Positions 12,301 through 27,300 of a stretch of DNA of 64,000 nt are shown one piece after another. The first letter of the stretch is position 1; each line of letters begins with the position of its first letter. The notes under the pieces are model-generated. The model ran no database searches, was not told where the DNA came from, and was given only the letters and a program-made list of their open reading frames with translations. The position numbers and the translations under genes are program-made. The stretch covers positions 186,001 to 250,000 of the forward strand of contig NC_066337.1 in assembly GCF_022539315.1 (NCBI RefSeq). Reading direction: 5' to 3'. The DNA comes from Serinus canaria. Taxonomy: Eukaryota > Chordata > Aves > Passeriformes > Fringillidae.

Positions 12301-15300
12301 TTATTAGGAATAAGATCTGTTTGAAATAAGATGCTGAGGTGACCTTGCCACTTGTCCTTCAGCAATGGATGTCATAGCTCACACAGGACACCAAGCAATG
12401 CATGCAACTCACAGGCAAGTCTAGTGGGTTTACACGTGTTATTTTCTTTCATGTTTGAGAACATGAATTTATTTCCTTGAAGGAGGGTAAGGAATAATGT
12501 TTTTTATCCTAGTAATGATCCAGGCAAGAGCCAACTCACCTTGAACTGTTTGCCACAGGTGGAGCACAGGAAGTCTTTGCGGTCCGAGTGCCGCAGCATG
12601 TGGAGTCGCAGCTTGTCAGGGCGGCAGAAAGCCTTGTCACACTCTGTACACTGGTAAATCTTCTCAGAATGGAAACTGCGCACATGTTTCTTGACCTAAA
12701 ATGGCAGATCACAGAAAAATGAAGTTTATTCAAGAGAGAAGTAGTGGTAACACACTAGGAAACTCTTCGCAATATGAAAGAGAAGGAAAAGGTTTTGAAG
12801 GTATGTAATATACTTTGGTTTAAAAAGTATTTGGTCAGAACAGTTGATATCTCAGCAATAGTTTCTATAAAGCCATAACATCTTTATTACGGATCCGGAT
12901 GGGTACTTTGATTTCCTCAAGACTGAATCTTGAAGATATCAGCTAATGCACAGTTGCACTTAATGGGCAGAGAAAGTCCAAAATGTACCATTTGCACAGA
13001 ATCGCCTTTGAGTTAACAAATTCATCTGAGGTTCATTATCTTCATTTATAAGAAACCAAAACATAGGGACTAATTCCTTTCAATCAGACACAATGAGCTT
13101 GCAATTGTAATTGGCAAAGAAAAAAAAACTTATTCAGAACAGCATTTGCACACCATTCCACCATTCCTGAATGGCAATTACTTCTCCATACTCTGGGACT
13201 ATCCTTCACGTCTTCAGACATCTAGAGGGGTATTTTTTTCCTCCCCCCAATACAGGAACTAATGAAGTTTGACATCTGAAATGAAAGCACTATTCAAGAA
13301 ATGGATCTCTAATTAAATCCTTACCATCTTCTAATACTGATCATACATGGAACAACTTGGCATCTCTACCTGTTCCACACAGAAGTATTTCAGTAGGCAG
13401 CAATGACTAGTCTTAATTATCCACACAGCAAGAAGAAAAAATAAATTATTGTTAAATGTCAAAAGTACAACTGAATAGTTCGAAAAAAAGCCATGGGACT
13501 TTCAGTCATTTGCATGGGAAAGTTTACAGGGAATTAAGTTGCAGTACAGCATTTCTGAATCATCAACATTCTTCCTTGCTGAACATTTAAAAAAGATAAA
13601 GGACTTCTTCCAGGATGGAATTATATTAGTGAAATCACTTTTCCCCCATCCTTTCCTCTTTAGTCTAGTGGGTAGTCTCTCTCTTCTTATTGCTCATCTA
13701 AACCAGATTTCTACATTTCAGTTTCAGTCAGGCAGCTCAGTAAGACACATCAATTTCTTTGTCCCTAAGAAGGATAATGAATACGTGCATGGTCCATCTC
13801 AGTTTTTTCTTACTGGACATGGAAATAGAATCTTTAAATTCTAATAATGACCTTGGTCCAAGTGCTCAGCATAGTGCAGAGTAGCTGCATTACTCACTGC
13901 TCCAGTGCAGTGTGCAGGGAAGAAGAATAAAGTGCCCAGCTGAAGCTCAGGGGGAAGTCAGGAAGCAGAGTATCCTGATCTGTTCTGGCATTTCTTTGAG
14001 CTCTTCAAATGAATTATCCTGACAGAAAGCAGGCAAGGGATTAAAGATGTAAAACCCCTTGTTTTCTTTTTCCAGAGTTTTAATGACAAAGGGCAAGGTG
14101 TTCAAGGCCTGTTCAAGTACAGGCTGAATACAACAAAAGACAATTCTTTTTTGTGCCACGGAGTTGTAGTAGTCAGGACCTCTGCTTCAGGATTTTTTTA
14201 GGAATAAGGCACCCATACTTCTGCACTACAGTGCCTTCTAATGACAGATTGAAGCATCACATCTGATGATTTGATTTAGTGGACAGAGCACTTCAGTGTC
14301 ATAAGACAGTGTCTAGCAGTGGTTAGTCACTTTTCAGTTTCTGACTGAGGTGGACCCCTGCACCTTGTGAGAATGAACTGCTGCACAGTTACACATGGAG
14401 AGCACTGAGAAACCCACAGCCTTTTGAGAGACCCCCAAAGCAGTGCTTCAGATCAGTACAGCATCTCACCTGGATAAAATCTGGGAAACGTTTCTTGCAG
14501 GTGGGGCAGGTGAAATAGCCATCATTGACATGGATGGCCACGTGATCCTTAAGGAGATCCAAGCGGTCAAAGGACTCAGGGCAGAAAATGCAGGAGTACG
14601 TTTTCTGGTCCATGTGGAACTTCATGTGGCTCTCGAGGGCACCACTGTTGATGAAGCCCTTGTTGCAGATGTCACAGGTCAAAGGGCAGTTCCCTTCCCG
14701 CCCATGGAACCGCAGATGCTGGTCCAGCTTGTCCTTCTCCCGGAAGGCCTTCCCACACTGAAGGCATTTGAATGGGCGGAAGGATTTCCGGATGAACAGG
14801 TGCTGCAGAGCTGCATTCTGAAAGAAGCATCCGAGAGACCAATAGCTTTCATTACCATGTATAGATTCTACATCCATATATATTCATGATTAAATATACC
14901 AGATGATTAGTGAACCTAAACTTCAAGAAATTATTTTCCATCATATTCAGCCTCCAGTTTACACCAGGAGAGGCTGTGACAGGCAGAAGTCAGGGGACAC
15001 ATCTGCAGCTACACCCTGAGTTAGAGGAACACAGTGCAGGAGTTTCCTCTCCATCCCTGATTTCTTCTGATTTAGCTTTCTTTAAGCATGCAATTTTTCT
15101 GTAAAATAAACTAAGTCCTCTCTGAAGCACAGACCCAGGCCTGAGAAAAGCTGCAATTCCAGCTGATTATTTTGGCATCACGTCATAAGTTCAGCCACCA
15201 CATAAAAGAATGGTGAGCCAGCACTGTGTATTTCCCTCAGAAGCAGGGCTTATGAAATTCCACAGCCCTTTACAAGATCACCTTTTGCACATCTACACAG

Positions 15301-18300
15301 AGATGTGTAGCAGTGGTTTAGCATTGCCTGGAGAACTTCCAGTGGAACATACATTCAAGAAATGCTGGTCTGAACTTTTTTACTATTGCCACAAAAAAGA
15401 ACAGAGTTTCAAAATATGATGACAAGGGCAAAATGGCAGCCTTATCAGCAGCACATAAGAACTTGTGAGCAATTCTCCACTTCTACTGTACACAATGTCT
15501 CTTCTCAGCCCCCATTTTTTTTTTGGTGTGTGTTTGCCTTCACTCTGCCTTTTCTGTAACATTTCATGATCGTTCTCTCTTTGTTTTCTCTCCTTACCCT
15601 TCAGATAAATGTTATAGAGCCATCCCAGTCCTGACCCAGCACTCTCTGCTGGAGGAACAGATGCTGCTGGATGCACTGCCTATAGAAAGAGGGAAGGAGG
15701 TCCTGCACCTGCATTTCAGTATTGGATGAGAACTTTCATGTTGGATAGTTGCAAAGCTGGAATTGAGTCCAATGAAATCCCCCAGCTCATTGTCACTCAT
15801 ACTGCACTCAAAGTGTACTGCAATGCTCCATTCCTCTGCAAGAAGTCTAAGCAATATCCACTCTTCTCTCAAATACTTCTATAAACCATTATTTATTGAT
15901 GTCTTTTTTCACATTACACACAGAATCTACATCATGATAGTTAGAAAAATAATGTGGAAGAGCATAAGTTTAAGTTGAATATTAGGAAGAAATTCTTAGC
16001 TGTGAGGGTGGTGAGGCCCTGTCACTGACTGCCCAGAGAAGCTGTGGCTGCCCCATCCCTGGAAGCACTCAAGGCCAGATTGGATGGGGCTTGGAGCAAC
16101 CTGTCATAGTGGAAGGTGTCCCCGCCCATAGCAGGGAGTTGGAACTGGATGAGTTCTAAGGTCCCTCCCAGCCCAAACCACTCAGATTCCACTAGAATAT
16201 TGCTGACACTTCTGCTCACATGTGTTCCATATGACCCACTTCTCCATGAGATCCATTCATGACTTCTGCAAACAAATTTCCCTGGTTTCCTGTCTCCTTT
16301 GCTTATGGGAATGTGGCAGCTGACACAACTGACATTTGCTGTGTCTCTAAAGTGCACACCAACAGCTGACACTGATTAAGTAAAGTTATGAGCTCTTCTG
16401 CTGGAATAAGGGAACAGCTTGGGAATACTGTGAAATGCTGTGAAAAGAATTAAATTTGTGAACTTCAAAGATCCTTCTTCACCATCTGAACTGCAGAGGG
16501 AAACCTAGACTTTCATTCAGGAAAGAACAAGAGAGCAAATGTTTTGCTACCAAAAAAAAAAAACCAAAAAAACAAAAAAACAAACAAACCAAAATAACCA
16601 AACTACTTTAATACAGGAGCTCCAAATAGGGCTTCCCAGAAGCTGTCATCATCACTATTCTCCATTTTACAAGCGGAGATAATGGGAAACAGGGATCTCC
16701 TCTAAGTCACACTGGGAATTGGAAAGACAGCCATGTGCTGTGCAAAATCTGATGCGCTGGTTGGAGTTCAAAGGATATAATTGTCCCCTTAACCCCAGGG
16801 AGATGCTAATAAAATATAGGTGAAAAGATGTATTTCAAGTCCTGAACTGCACTATTAATTTGAGTTTTGATCACTGGTACCTTAGCAGGGAGCTGACTGC
16901 TAATACAGCAGGCCAGACTCAACATAGCCCTGCTGTTATCTCAAGGGCCACAGAATGTGAAATGTTTGACTGCTCTTTGCTTAGGTAATCTATCAACTAT
17001 AAAAACAGAACAAAAGAACTAAGTGTTGTCTGATTAACTTGTAGTATTGATCCGATACAAACAATTGTGCAAACAAATCTTCCAAAACTTTAACACTGGT
17101 ATTATGGCTCTTCATCCAAGCAATTTACTCCTATAAAATGCACCTTAAATCTACAAAGAACTGGCATGAAAATTACTGGAAAAATGCAAATTGTTATTCA
17201 GGTAACACTTAGTTCTGGACATTGGTTACCTAAAGAAGAATGAATGTGACAATTTATGGCGCAGGGTCAATCAAAGTAACACTAAACAGGAGTTGGACCA
17301 AACAACATGATATGTACTGTTGGATTAGATACAGGAAAAACCCAATGAAACAAAAACTCAAACCTACCTGCAGCTCCAGCTGAGCAGGCAGCATTGAGAG
17401 AGAAAAAAATACTTATGTTATGCAATGGACTTGAGAAAACAGAAGCCTTGACTTCTGCAGGTCACTACAAGGGTTTTTCCAACTGGAGTTTACTGCTTTG
17501 AGGTTTTTGCCTCAGGAAACACTAAGCAGACCTTCCAGGTTTACTCTGTAGTAAGTAATTGCTCAAGGGGAATTAAAAGGGCAAAGATAGAAACAACAGA
17601 TAATCTTGAAGGTGTTTTGTGACCTTTCCTGTTTTCCTAGGGTTCATTAACAGGGATGCAATGTGCATTGTGAAATCATAGTGAGACCAGAATGCTTTCA
17701 GCAGAAAGGAATAATTAGGGCAGGATGACAATAGGATAGGGATAAGGAGAGTAAAAAAGTTTAGGAGAAGGGACTTTTTCTAACCTCCTTTTACTGGCTG
17801 TGCTCCTTGTTACACAACCACTTGCATTTCTATCACCATGAAGGAAGTGACTGTGCTTTCCAAATCATATTCCTATCCCTCCTGTTTCTGGCATTAGCAC
17901 ACAGACACCCTACATACTGCCCAGAACCGAACAAAAAACAAAGATTCACTTTGGCTGTGGACCAAAATGTTCTTCTAATTTTCTAGAAGAGTTCTTGAAG
18001 GGTGCGTGTACCTCTTTTCAATACTAGGGACCCCCCCAACTGCCACAGTTAAGGTTTGATCTCCAAGGAAACCCCACAGACTCTAAAGCAGAGGCTGAAA
18101 TATGAACTGATCCTATCAGGACTTGAACCCTGGGGCAGGACAAATCAGTGCTTCCAGCTAGCATGAAAGCAGTCTCGGAGCACCACTGTCTTAAGCCTTA
18201 GAAAAGCTCAAGTAATTCACAAAGAATGACTGGTTTTGAAAACTAAATCCTATCCAATTAATAAGGAAGAATAAGAGCTACACAGGTTTCAGAATCATAA

Positions 18301-21300
18301 CTAGGAGTCAGGACTTTTTACCTGTTTTTTGGAAGTGAATAATGTACCACATATCTAAAAACCAAATGTTTGCTTGCTTTTATTATGAAGTGCATGTTAT
18401 TGTAGGTAGGTGCTGTATGAGCATTCAAAGGGCGATTTTTCAGTACTTAAAAAATTATCCTTGCTGGTTTAGTCTTATCTCAAGTGCTCATTGCTCACAG
18501 TCTGATGCAATATGGAAAAGTCTGTGCAACCAACCATCTGCCATTCTGCCAGTGCTACTGGCTTGAAACATCTCCAGGACTCTGCTGAACATGAGCTGCC
18601 AGATAAAGGGAAAGTTCAGAAGACTTGAGATACAAACATATCACTGAACCACCGCTGCACTCCTCTGTCATCCATTTGTGATGAATTTACAGAGAACAAA
18701 AGCTAAGTCACAAGACAAAGAAGTAACTTCAGAATTTCTGTCTTTTCTACCTACATTAATTATTTCAGAGGATCCCAAGTTCACATCTTGGGTTCAAAAG
18801 TTCAGGGAAATGGGCAATGCTTTATTTTCTTTTCTGAGGATGCTATAGCACACTGTAAGCAGTACATCCCCATGATCTGTCAAAAATTCAGCATCTCTCT
18901 CTGTACTCTATTATACACCCTTCAAAATACATTCAATAAAAAAAATCCCCCAAGCTTTTAACATATGAAAATGAAATCATTGGTAGAAGCTTGTCATTCA
19001 GAGACTGCAAGCATTTTGTATGGTTAAAAACTGTGCAGTCTTAATGTGCCCAAGCCGAACTCTTCCTTCAAGACATGCCACAACATTTTTGGGGTAACGC
19101 CACCGTTGGTCTTGCATATATATTACTGTAAACTGCAAGCAAAATTTGGTTCAACATCTTCCTATACAGAATAGTTATTCAGGTTTTTTCTGATCCTTCC
19201 TCATCCCGTAAAAATGTACTCTTACCCCACTGCAGCTGGTTCTTTCCTTAATCCAAAGTTAACACATGGAAGAAAAAGATTTTAAGCTAAATAAACTGAT
19301 CTCTCAGTTACAAAGATTCAAGGATTATTTGCCTGAATCATTTGCCTCCCACACAGAGTAGAGAAAAAACAGCTCAGCTGGTTGACATAGAGCTCAGGCT
19401 CAAAGTGTTTGCTTTAATACAGGTTTTGCTCTCAAAGGCAGGGTTTTCTACCCCAAAAAAAGACTTTACCACTAAGTATCATCATCATCTAAGTGATTTG
19501 CAAGAGAGTTCTGAGAGACACAGATGGTGCTATGAGCAAGTCATTAAGTATGTGCCACAGCACCAGGATTCTATCAGTTGTTTGAAGCACCCCTGCTTGC
19601 CAGTTTGGATGGACTGTGTTTCCATGCAAGAATTACTGCGATGGAATTCAAGCAGCTCCAGCTCCTGACCAGCTCTCACTAACACCTATGAGATACTGGT
19701 CCTTTATCTGAGAGATTTGTGAGATTTGTCTTCCTCTCCAGGCAAAGAAAACAGCTACAAATGAGATGCTTTATTTGGGATTTGGAAATGGATCTAACAG
19801 TGAAAGGAGTACCAGCTGGCCCTGGAAGGCAGGCCTGGTATTCCCTGAGTTACAGTGGATGTGATCCCCCATCCTGTGTGCTTACCCTGATGCGCTTTGC
19901 TCGCCTCATGTCATCTGCTGTCACGGTGCTCTGTGTGGACACTGTGTTCCCCTCGTGCTGTGGCTGTACATGGAGCACGTGGTTTTCATGCTGCTCCAGT
20001 GCTGCCTGTGGCTCTGTTCGCACCGGAGTCTGTTCCTGCTGCTCCAGTCCATTCAGTGGGGCTTGTCCGGCCTCATCAAACTGCCCCTTGCTGGAAAAAT
20101 GCAGCAAGTCCTGAAATCGCAAATCATACAACCAGTGATTATTCCCCCCACCCACTGAAAAAAACTTTTGATAATACTCAGCAGACAACAAGATTTATAC
20201 ACATTTAATCACAAACTATAAGCAAAACAGCATAGTGTAGTGTCTACACTAACTCCTACAGTTCTTCTACTGTATCCACTCCTGCTTTTGGCATAATCAC
20301 CTTCACCTACAGCAGTGTCATCCAGAGCACCAGGCAGGCACTGCTGCAGATGGGTGACTCTCCATGGGCCATCCCTTTCTCTGACTAGCCATGGTCATTA
20401 TGCTTTCTTTCTCAGCATTCCTACTCACCCATTCAACTCAGCAACAATGATGCAGTAAATAAGAAAATGCAGTAAATAATAAAAACTGAATAAATTCTGG
20501 CAGCAAAATCAGCATTATCAGGCTGATTAGCCAGATAATAGCCAACAAGGTTCTTCTGCAGTCAGGACTATTTCCACTTTAACCAAAGCGACTAGTGCAG
20601 ACCCAGGAAAGGAGAGAACTTCTGTCTCATGGAAGCTGTTGTCACTTTGAAACACTGTGTGTTATTTTGCAGTGTCTTCTGCTTTCTGAAGAACTATTTG
20701 GAGTGCCAAACAAGGTGATCACGCTGGGCACTATGTGTTTTTTTAATCCAGTTTCCAGCTCTGCACACATCACTTCCATATATCACACAAAGCTGCTTTT
20801 CCTCCCCTTTCACATTAACATAAAAGGGAGGTGTTGTTGAGGTGTTGCAAGGAAGCACTTGCCAAAAGTCTACATTCTTTCCCTGTGAGTTCCAATAACT
20901 CTTCTGGAATGGAATCATCTTCTATAACAAAAAAAACCCACACAGATCCTTATTTGACACCACGTAATGCAACTGAAGAAACTTAAAAGCACAACCTAGG
21001 AAACAGAACACCAGAATTAATTTTGAATTATGTCAGTTGAAGGCTGGTGCTGTCAAAACACAAAAGTGGGTGTGGGAGAAGGAAACCAAGGAATGAGGCC
21101 ATTACAGACTGTGAGTGCTTACCAGAAAGAGACTCTTAGTAAACAATACACCATCTCAGTGTCCAGCCCAGGTCTGGGTGGCAAGTTTCCACCTTGCTGA
21201 CACTCAGGTCTCTTCTCAGCATCCTGACTCTCTAGTTCCCAGGCAGAACTTGTGTCCAGCTTTAGCAAGGTGAGCAGACCTCCAAAGCCTTAGGGCATCA

Positions 21301-24300
21301 TCCTATCCCACTGCACAGACACACATGAGCCAGCTCTGTGGCATGCTCCAAGCTGGCAGGACACAAGCCACCTCCAGTCTAGAGGCCACTCACACACCGG
21401 ACTGTGCCCAGCAAGTGCCATCCTACTCGAGTGAAGGGTGTGGGACCAGCATTAGGTTTATTTGTCTAAATGAGGCTGGCATGTGTCATGTCAGCCTGTA
21501 GAGAGGGTGAGCTCACAACTGCCTGCACCTAATGCAGCATTTAGGGCATTGCTGCAGGAATTCACAGGCAGAGTATACACTCCTCCCTCTGAGTCAGCAC
21601 AGAGCCATGACCCAGTGAGGAGCCAGAGGAAAATCACCACTCCAGATATCAGCTTTCAGCTAAGTCATAAACCAGAGCACTGATCCCTTCTGTCACTGCT
21701 CATAAAAGGACTTAGTGATAACCTAAGCACGGTCACCATCAGAGAATTTAGTTTTTTACTTAAATACATCATTATTACATCCCTGCAGAATATAACCAAC
21801 AGCTACAAGCAAAAGAACGTTTTGCAATAAGCCTGCCTACAGGAGGCCCTTCTGTTATTATTAAAACATCGCAGAGAATCATCTCTCAAACTGATTTAAT
21901 TCTACCAGCAACAGCTTTAAGAGCAGGCTGATCTCACATTCCAGAAAGGACAAATGGGAGCCTAAACTCCTATTACAGTTTTACTGTCTAAATTACTTTT
22001 GTGAGGCTGCTAAACTGTCACAATAACCCACCTCACTGCTAAATGCTTTGGACTGAAACTTGCTGCAGAAATCCAAGTGATTTTACAGGTTTTATAGTAG
22101 GGAAGTAGAGTGCTCTCCTGGCAGAGAATTCCAGCTAGAAACCAAGAATTACTCATGTGCAAGTCCAAAGCACACCCTCAGTTTGCATTGATGCCCCAAA
22201 TTCTTTTAGTCAAGAGTTTATATTTATGTGCCTTTTTTTTCCTTCCATCTCCAAAAATATACCTGTGTTCCTTCTTCACACTTTTCACCATTTTCACTGG
22301 TTACTTCTATGCGCATAAATTTGGGAGGGCGCCCAGGGCGTCTGCCTGGTCCGAATCTCCTCTTTCCTCGCCCACGACCTCGGCCTCTGGTTCTGCAGAA
22401 TACAGGAGTGCTCCAGGTTAAATACAAAAAAAGACTAATTTGGATTCTCCATTGATTTTTTTGCTTCCTTTCTCAGCATCCTACTCACCTATTCAACTCA
22501 GCAACAATGATGCAGTAAATAATAAGATGCAATAAATAATAAAAACTGGAAGCAAATAAATTCTGGAAGCAAAAATAACAGGTTTCTGCCTGGTATCTAT
22601 TTATTTTGTGCTTCATGAGAAGCCAAGGTTCAGAACACATTCTATCAGTAAAAATTTCTATCAGTAATCATGGGACCAAGAGGACTACTTGCTTCCATCC
22701 AGCACTCTGCCATGGCAGACTTCTAACACCCCAGTTTATGTTGTACTGGGAAGCATTTTCAGCATGATGGAACAAGTGCACAAGGAAACCCATTTAAAAT
22801 CTGAAGCCATAACATTCCTCCCCAAAAAGCACTCAGCTGGTTGATGTCAGGCACTAAACAGAAGAAAACAATTTTGCGTCAAAAAAGCAAAACAAAACAG
22901 AATCACTTGCTACATTTCAGGAGAAAGAAGGCACCAATATCTTCTGCTCTGTGACAGGTGTTTGTAGATTCAGTTTTTAATAAGTCAGTCAACTACCTTG
23001 CCAGTGGCACAATGAGACACTAGAAACCTTGTTTTTCAAGCTCTGTACTTCCATATCTCTGAGAAACATAGTATTTCAATACTGTGATACTGAAACATTT
23101 CAAGTCACTGTCAAACAAAAAACAAAACAAAAAAACTTCACTAATTTCAACAGACTATTTATTTCTCTCAAGCTACTTGTTTCACTGAGTCTTAGACCAG
23201 TCAGCCTCCTGCTGCCATGATTCCCCCTTCTGGTGCTGAGCTGATGTCTCCTGAGTTGGTCAGTAAGATTTGCAGAACAAAGCCCCTCCTTTCTGCATGT
23301 TTGGGGAAGCACCACAGTGATCCACAAGAGAAACTAAGGCTGTCAGTACCTGCTGAAGAAGTCCAGCTTCTCATCATGGGAGTTGAGGTGCTGCTGGAGC
23401 TGCTCCGAGCTCATGAAACGCCGATTGCACTCGTAACACGGCCAGTTCTTTTCCTGTTCCCTGAGCACTGTCGGAAATGTCAGTAACACCATTTCACTCA
23501 TCACCAATTAAACACCTAATTTTTTTGCCCCCAGCCTCTCTATCCTCTGTCCTCTGGGGCCAGATTTCTCCCCAGAAGGTTAGACAGGTTGCAGAATATC
23601 CAGCCCTGCTCTGCTGGTCTTTGCTTTTTTATGTCCTCTGCACTGTGCCATGACCATAGCTGATCACAGAGACACAAAGATCACTGGGGACAATCCTCAT
23701 GGAGTATCAACACTGTTAGATATTCAGGGGTATTCTGAAATTCACCCTTGTGTAGAAGAGCACCTACAGGATTGTGCCTCTGGTAAAGGTTAAGGAAGAT
23801 ATAGGGAAATTTCTAAATCTAAAGCAGTCACACAGCAGACAGTGAGTACAGAAACAGACCTCTTCCTCGGAGGAAGCAACCTAAAGCTTCCCAGAAACTG
23901 AAGCAAAGGCTTAAATTAAGGTACTATTCTCATGAGAACAGTTGTTGGAAATAAGCCCCAATAACACAATCAAGATCTGGTTTGACTATTCCCAACCTAG
24001 CAGAAATTTGGGAGCACTATACAGGCCATATAATTGAAAGTAAGGAGTGCAACTCGCAACCAGCACCACACTGAAAGCAGAAGATCTCAAGTTACCCTTC
24101 CTTTCCTCCTCAGTTATGTCATGGATCTTCTGGTTCACAAACTCGGCATAGGAGGCAGCATACCACACCTGCAGCAGGAGCAGAAGGTAACAGGACACTG
24201 AGGTGGAGCCAAAACTAATGGAAATTTATTTGAAAATGGGTTTTGAGCAATACATTTACTTCACTTGCCTCAACCACTAACTCTTATTTCTCCTTCCATC

Positions 24301-27300
24301 CTTAATAATAAACTCTGGTAAGATCAATGTGGCCTTACTGAGGAATGTAGGAGCTTTGTTCAGGAAGTACATCCATTTAATTTTAAGGTCTAGTTTCCTA
24401 ACATGAATGTTTATCTCACACATGGCTCCCAGTAGCTGTAAAGGAAGTAAGATTAATCTCTTCAAACCCAGCTATATGACTGTAAAGGAAGGATGTCATT
24501 AGAGTACTGATAGTTGTACCAAGAGGAATGGAAATGTTATTAACTTGGGGGATTTCCCATTTCCTTCCTGCTCTCCTTACATAGACAATAGGCAGCACTA
24601 TCTACATAAACTCATTTAAAATGCTTCTGAGCTTCTGAAGGATTGGAGCAATATGGTCCTGCTTCCCAAAACAAAGATCTGCCAGGCGCCAGCATGATGG
24701 ACCCACTTTTGTCATAAAAGGAATTCAAGCCTTCAGCAAAGGCAATCACAAGAGGCAGGAAGACAAAGTTTATTAAAGCCTGAAAGCAGATGCTCACATT
24801 TAGATGAGAATTCTTCCATCATTTCATTTGTTTGATGAAAAAGAGTGGATTTTAGAAAAGATTTCTCAAAGAAGGCATCAACAGATTTTCATCACAAAAA
24901 ACTCAAACAAGTTTGAACTTGAAGTGGGCCACAGGCAGAGGTGAGCACGATTTCAAGGACTCTCCTGAAGTTGTGTCACTCTGCAGGAATCTCACCAGCT
25001 GGACAAAGACAAAAACCTGGAGCTCCTGGACTACACACCTGGCAGGCAAATCAGAACTTCCCAGCTTCAACTACTTTAATCTCTGGACAAAATGTGCATG
25101 AATGCCCTTCATCCACTTGGGGAAGAAATCAGGTTACCAAACCTTTCAGTCAGTTAGCCATTTTACCCCAAAAGACACAACTAACACATAAAGTAAGAAA
25201 AATTATGCTCCCAGAGGGATGTCTGTCTATTTATTTTCTGTACAGATTTAAAGTCTTGTTTCAAACTGTTTGAAAAACTGTTAAGAAAATGGTATTTGAA
25301 TACACTTGAAATGGATTTGTAAGATTTCTAGTAATTCAGCTTAAAAAATTAAGGACTCATTTCAGACAGTCCTGCTCTTAAAGGGTATAAGTAGGCTTTT
25401 GCCCTGATTTAGTAAGTGCACTTACTAAACAATTGCTTTCCAGACAAATTGTTGAAATCTACATCTAAGAAGAGATTTGAAGAACAACAAAATTTCTGGA
25501 TATCAAATTTTTTTGGTCTCTCCCCAGTGCCCAAAAAATCTTGAAAATTAAGGCCATCTCAGCCAGCCACAATGCTTTGAGCTCAACATAATCAATAAAT
25601 TTTTAGAGGGAACAAAAAGCAAACCACAGGGAAATCACAATATCCTTTATCATTTTTCACATGCGAAGATTCAAAAGCTCCAGGAAAGCCAGGTAAAAGG
25701 AGACACCACATTCACTTAAGGCAACAGAAAACAAGCCAGGAACACACAGGGCTAACTGGAAAGGGCATGGAGAATTTAAAAAATACATTTGCTGCAATAA
25801 AAATTAGATTGTATCAGCAAAATATATGCTGTGTAAAGCATGACAGGGAGAGACAAATAATTTACCTATTTTTACTTTACACTTCCTCATGAGCCAAAGC
25901 TCATTAAAATGCATATGTTGGTGACTAACTACTTACTGATTTCAGTGATACTCAATTCAGGCCAGGCTTTTTTCAGAAGAAAAAAGTTCTAAAACTATTC
26001 ACATCAGTAGTTTTTGGCACTTAATAGGCATCAACTTTTAAAGTACTATTTAACCAGTAGAAAAAGAGAATCCTGACACACAAGCCATGCCATACCTTGA
26101 GTTCCTGCTTGGGCTCCACATTTTTAATGGTGGTGTAATAAATGTGGTGGCCATATTGATAGGCCACCAGGTTCTGCTCCAGGTGATTTTGAGCTGGACG
26201 CACAAACATCATCCAGTTACACAGAGCCTCACTGGACAGTTCAAACCACAAGTCCTCTTGCAAGTCTCTGTCTTTTCTGTCACCCTTATCAAGAGAAACC
26301 TGTAGCAAAATCCAATTACATATGATTGTGACTGCCTGGCAGCACATTCAAAAGAATTTGACTTACTAAGAAAACTGTGCCCATGCAACTGCTACATTAG
26401 GGGAGCAATGAAGACATAGCTACTTTTCTCTCTTTACTAACACAGATCCAGAAACAAGCAGAAAAATATTTAGCAACAGGTAAAGATTAACTAGGGAGGC
26501 ACAATGGATCCTTCCAAGGCTTTCAGGGACAAGAATCATTCATTAAAGGGGTCAGGCATAGTATGAACAAGTGACTATAACAAATGACACACAAGTAGTT
26601 GTAGCTTTAGTAGGCTACAGAAACATCAGTCAGAAAATTCTAACTGTCAGACCCACTTTTCCTTTCATTTCTTGAGTCATGACACTGCCTCAAGCAGGAA
26701 GCAGCATTTTTTTAGCTGAACTTTTCTTGGTTGTTGAATCTGCCTATGGTCACAACTTGCTTGTCAGACACTGACCATAAGAACCCTCCAAAGATTGTGG
26801 ATCTAAACTCCAAGAAATGAAGGGCCAATTTTTTCTAGTGAAACCAGTATTGATAAATGGATATAAGTCACTCCATTTTACTCCATACCAATTACTTGGC
26901 AAGAGGAAAGGCATAAAAATATCTCCTCTCCCCTACATCTTATGAATTAGAAAGTTAAGAAACATATTTTGAGCTGAGGTTACAACATGACACAAAAGAA
27001 TGGCTGCAGAATGTCCTCAGAAGGGGCTGCTATTTTTATGTCCAGATGCTGCTTCAGCTCATGTGAGAATGATTCACAACCTCCCATGCTATGCACCCTA
27101 TATATGCATATCTATATACATATATATCCTATCACCACAATGCCAGAACATTCACCAGGCTTAGTGCGTCACCCTGAATAACAGAGCAAATCTGAAGCCA
27201 AAAGAATCTGGGTATTTCTTAGTTACATTCAGAGATGGAAGTAACAAAATATCTCTAGTGAATGGATGAAGGTAGAGTGATACATTAAGAAAAATCAAAG

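Larger units (their letters stand above)
14818..19885 (-). other. PRDM10: PRDM10 intron 12 (about 5 kb)
   Basis: This is the longest intron inside the zinc-finger-coding part. It contains one CR1 tail (about 15950-16196) and an A/C-rich tract at about 16548-16605. Otherwise I see only ordinary intronic sequence and no additional exon that would splice in frame. Confidence 0.85.

Noticed and set aside
14443..14889. 148-residue plus-strand frame opposite the zinc-finger exon
   Set aside because: Antisense shadow of PRDM10 exon 13, whose minus-strand frame encodes clear C2H2 fingers.
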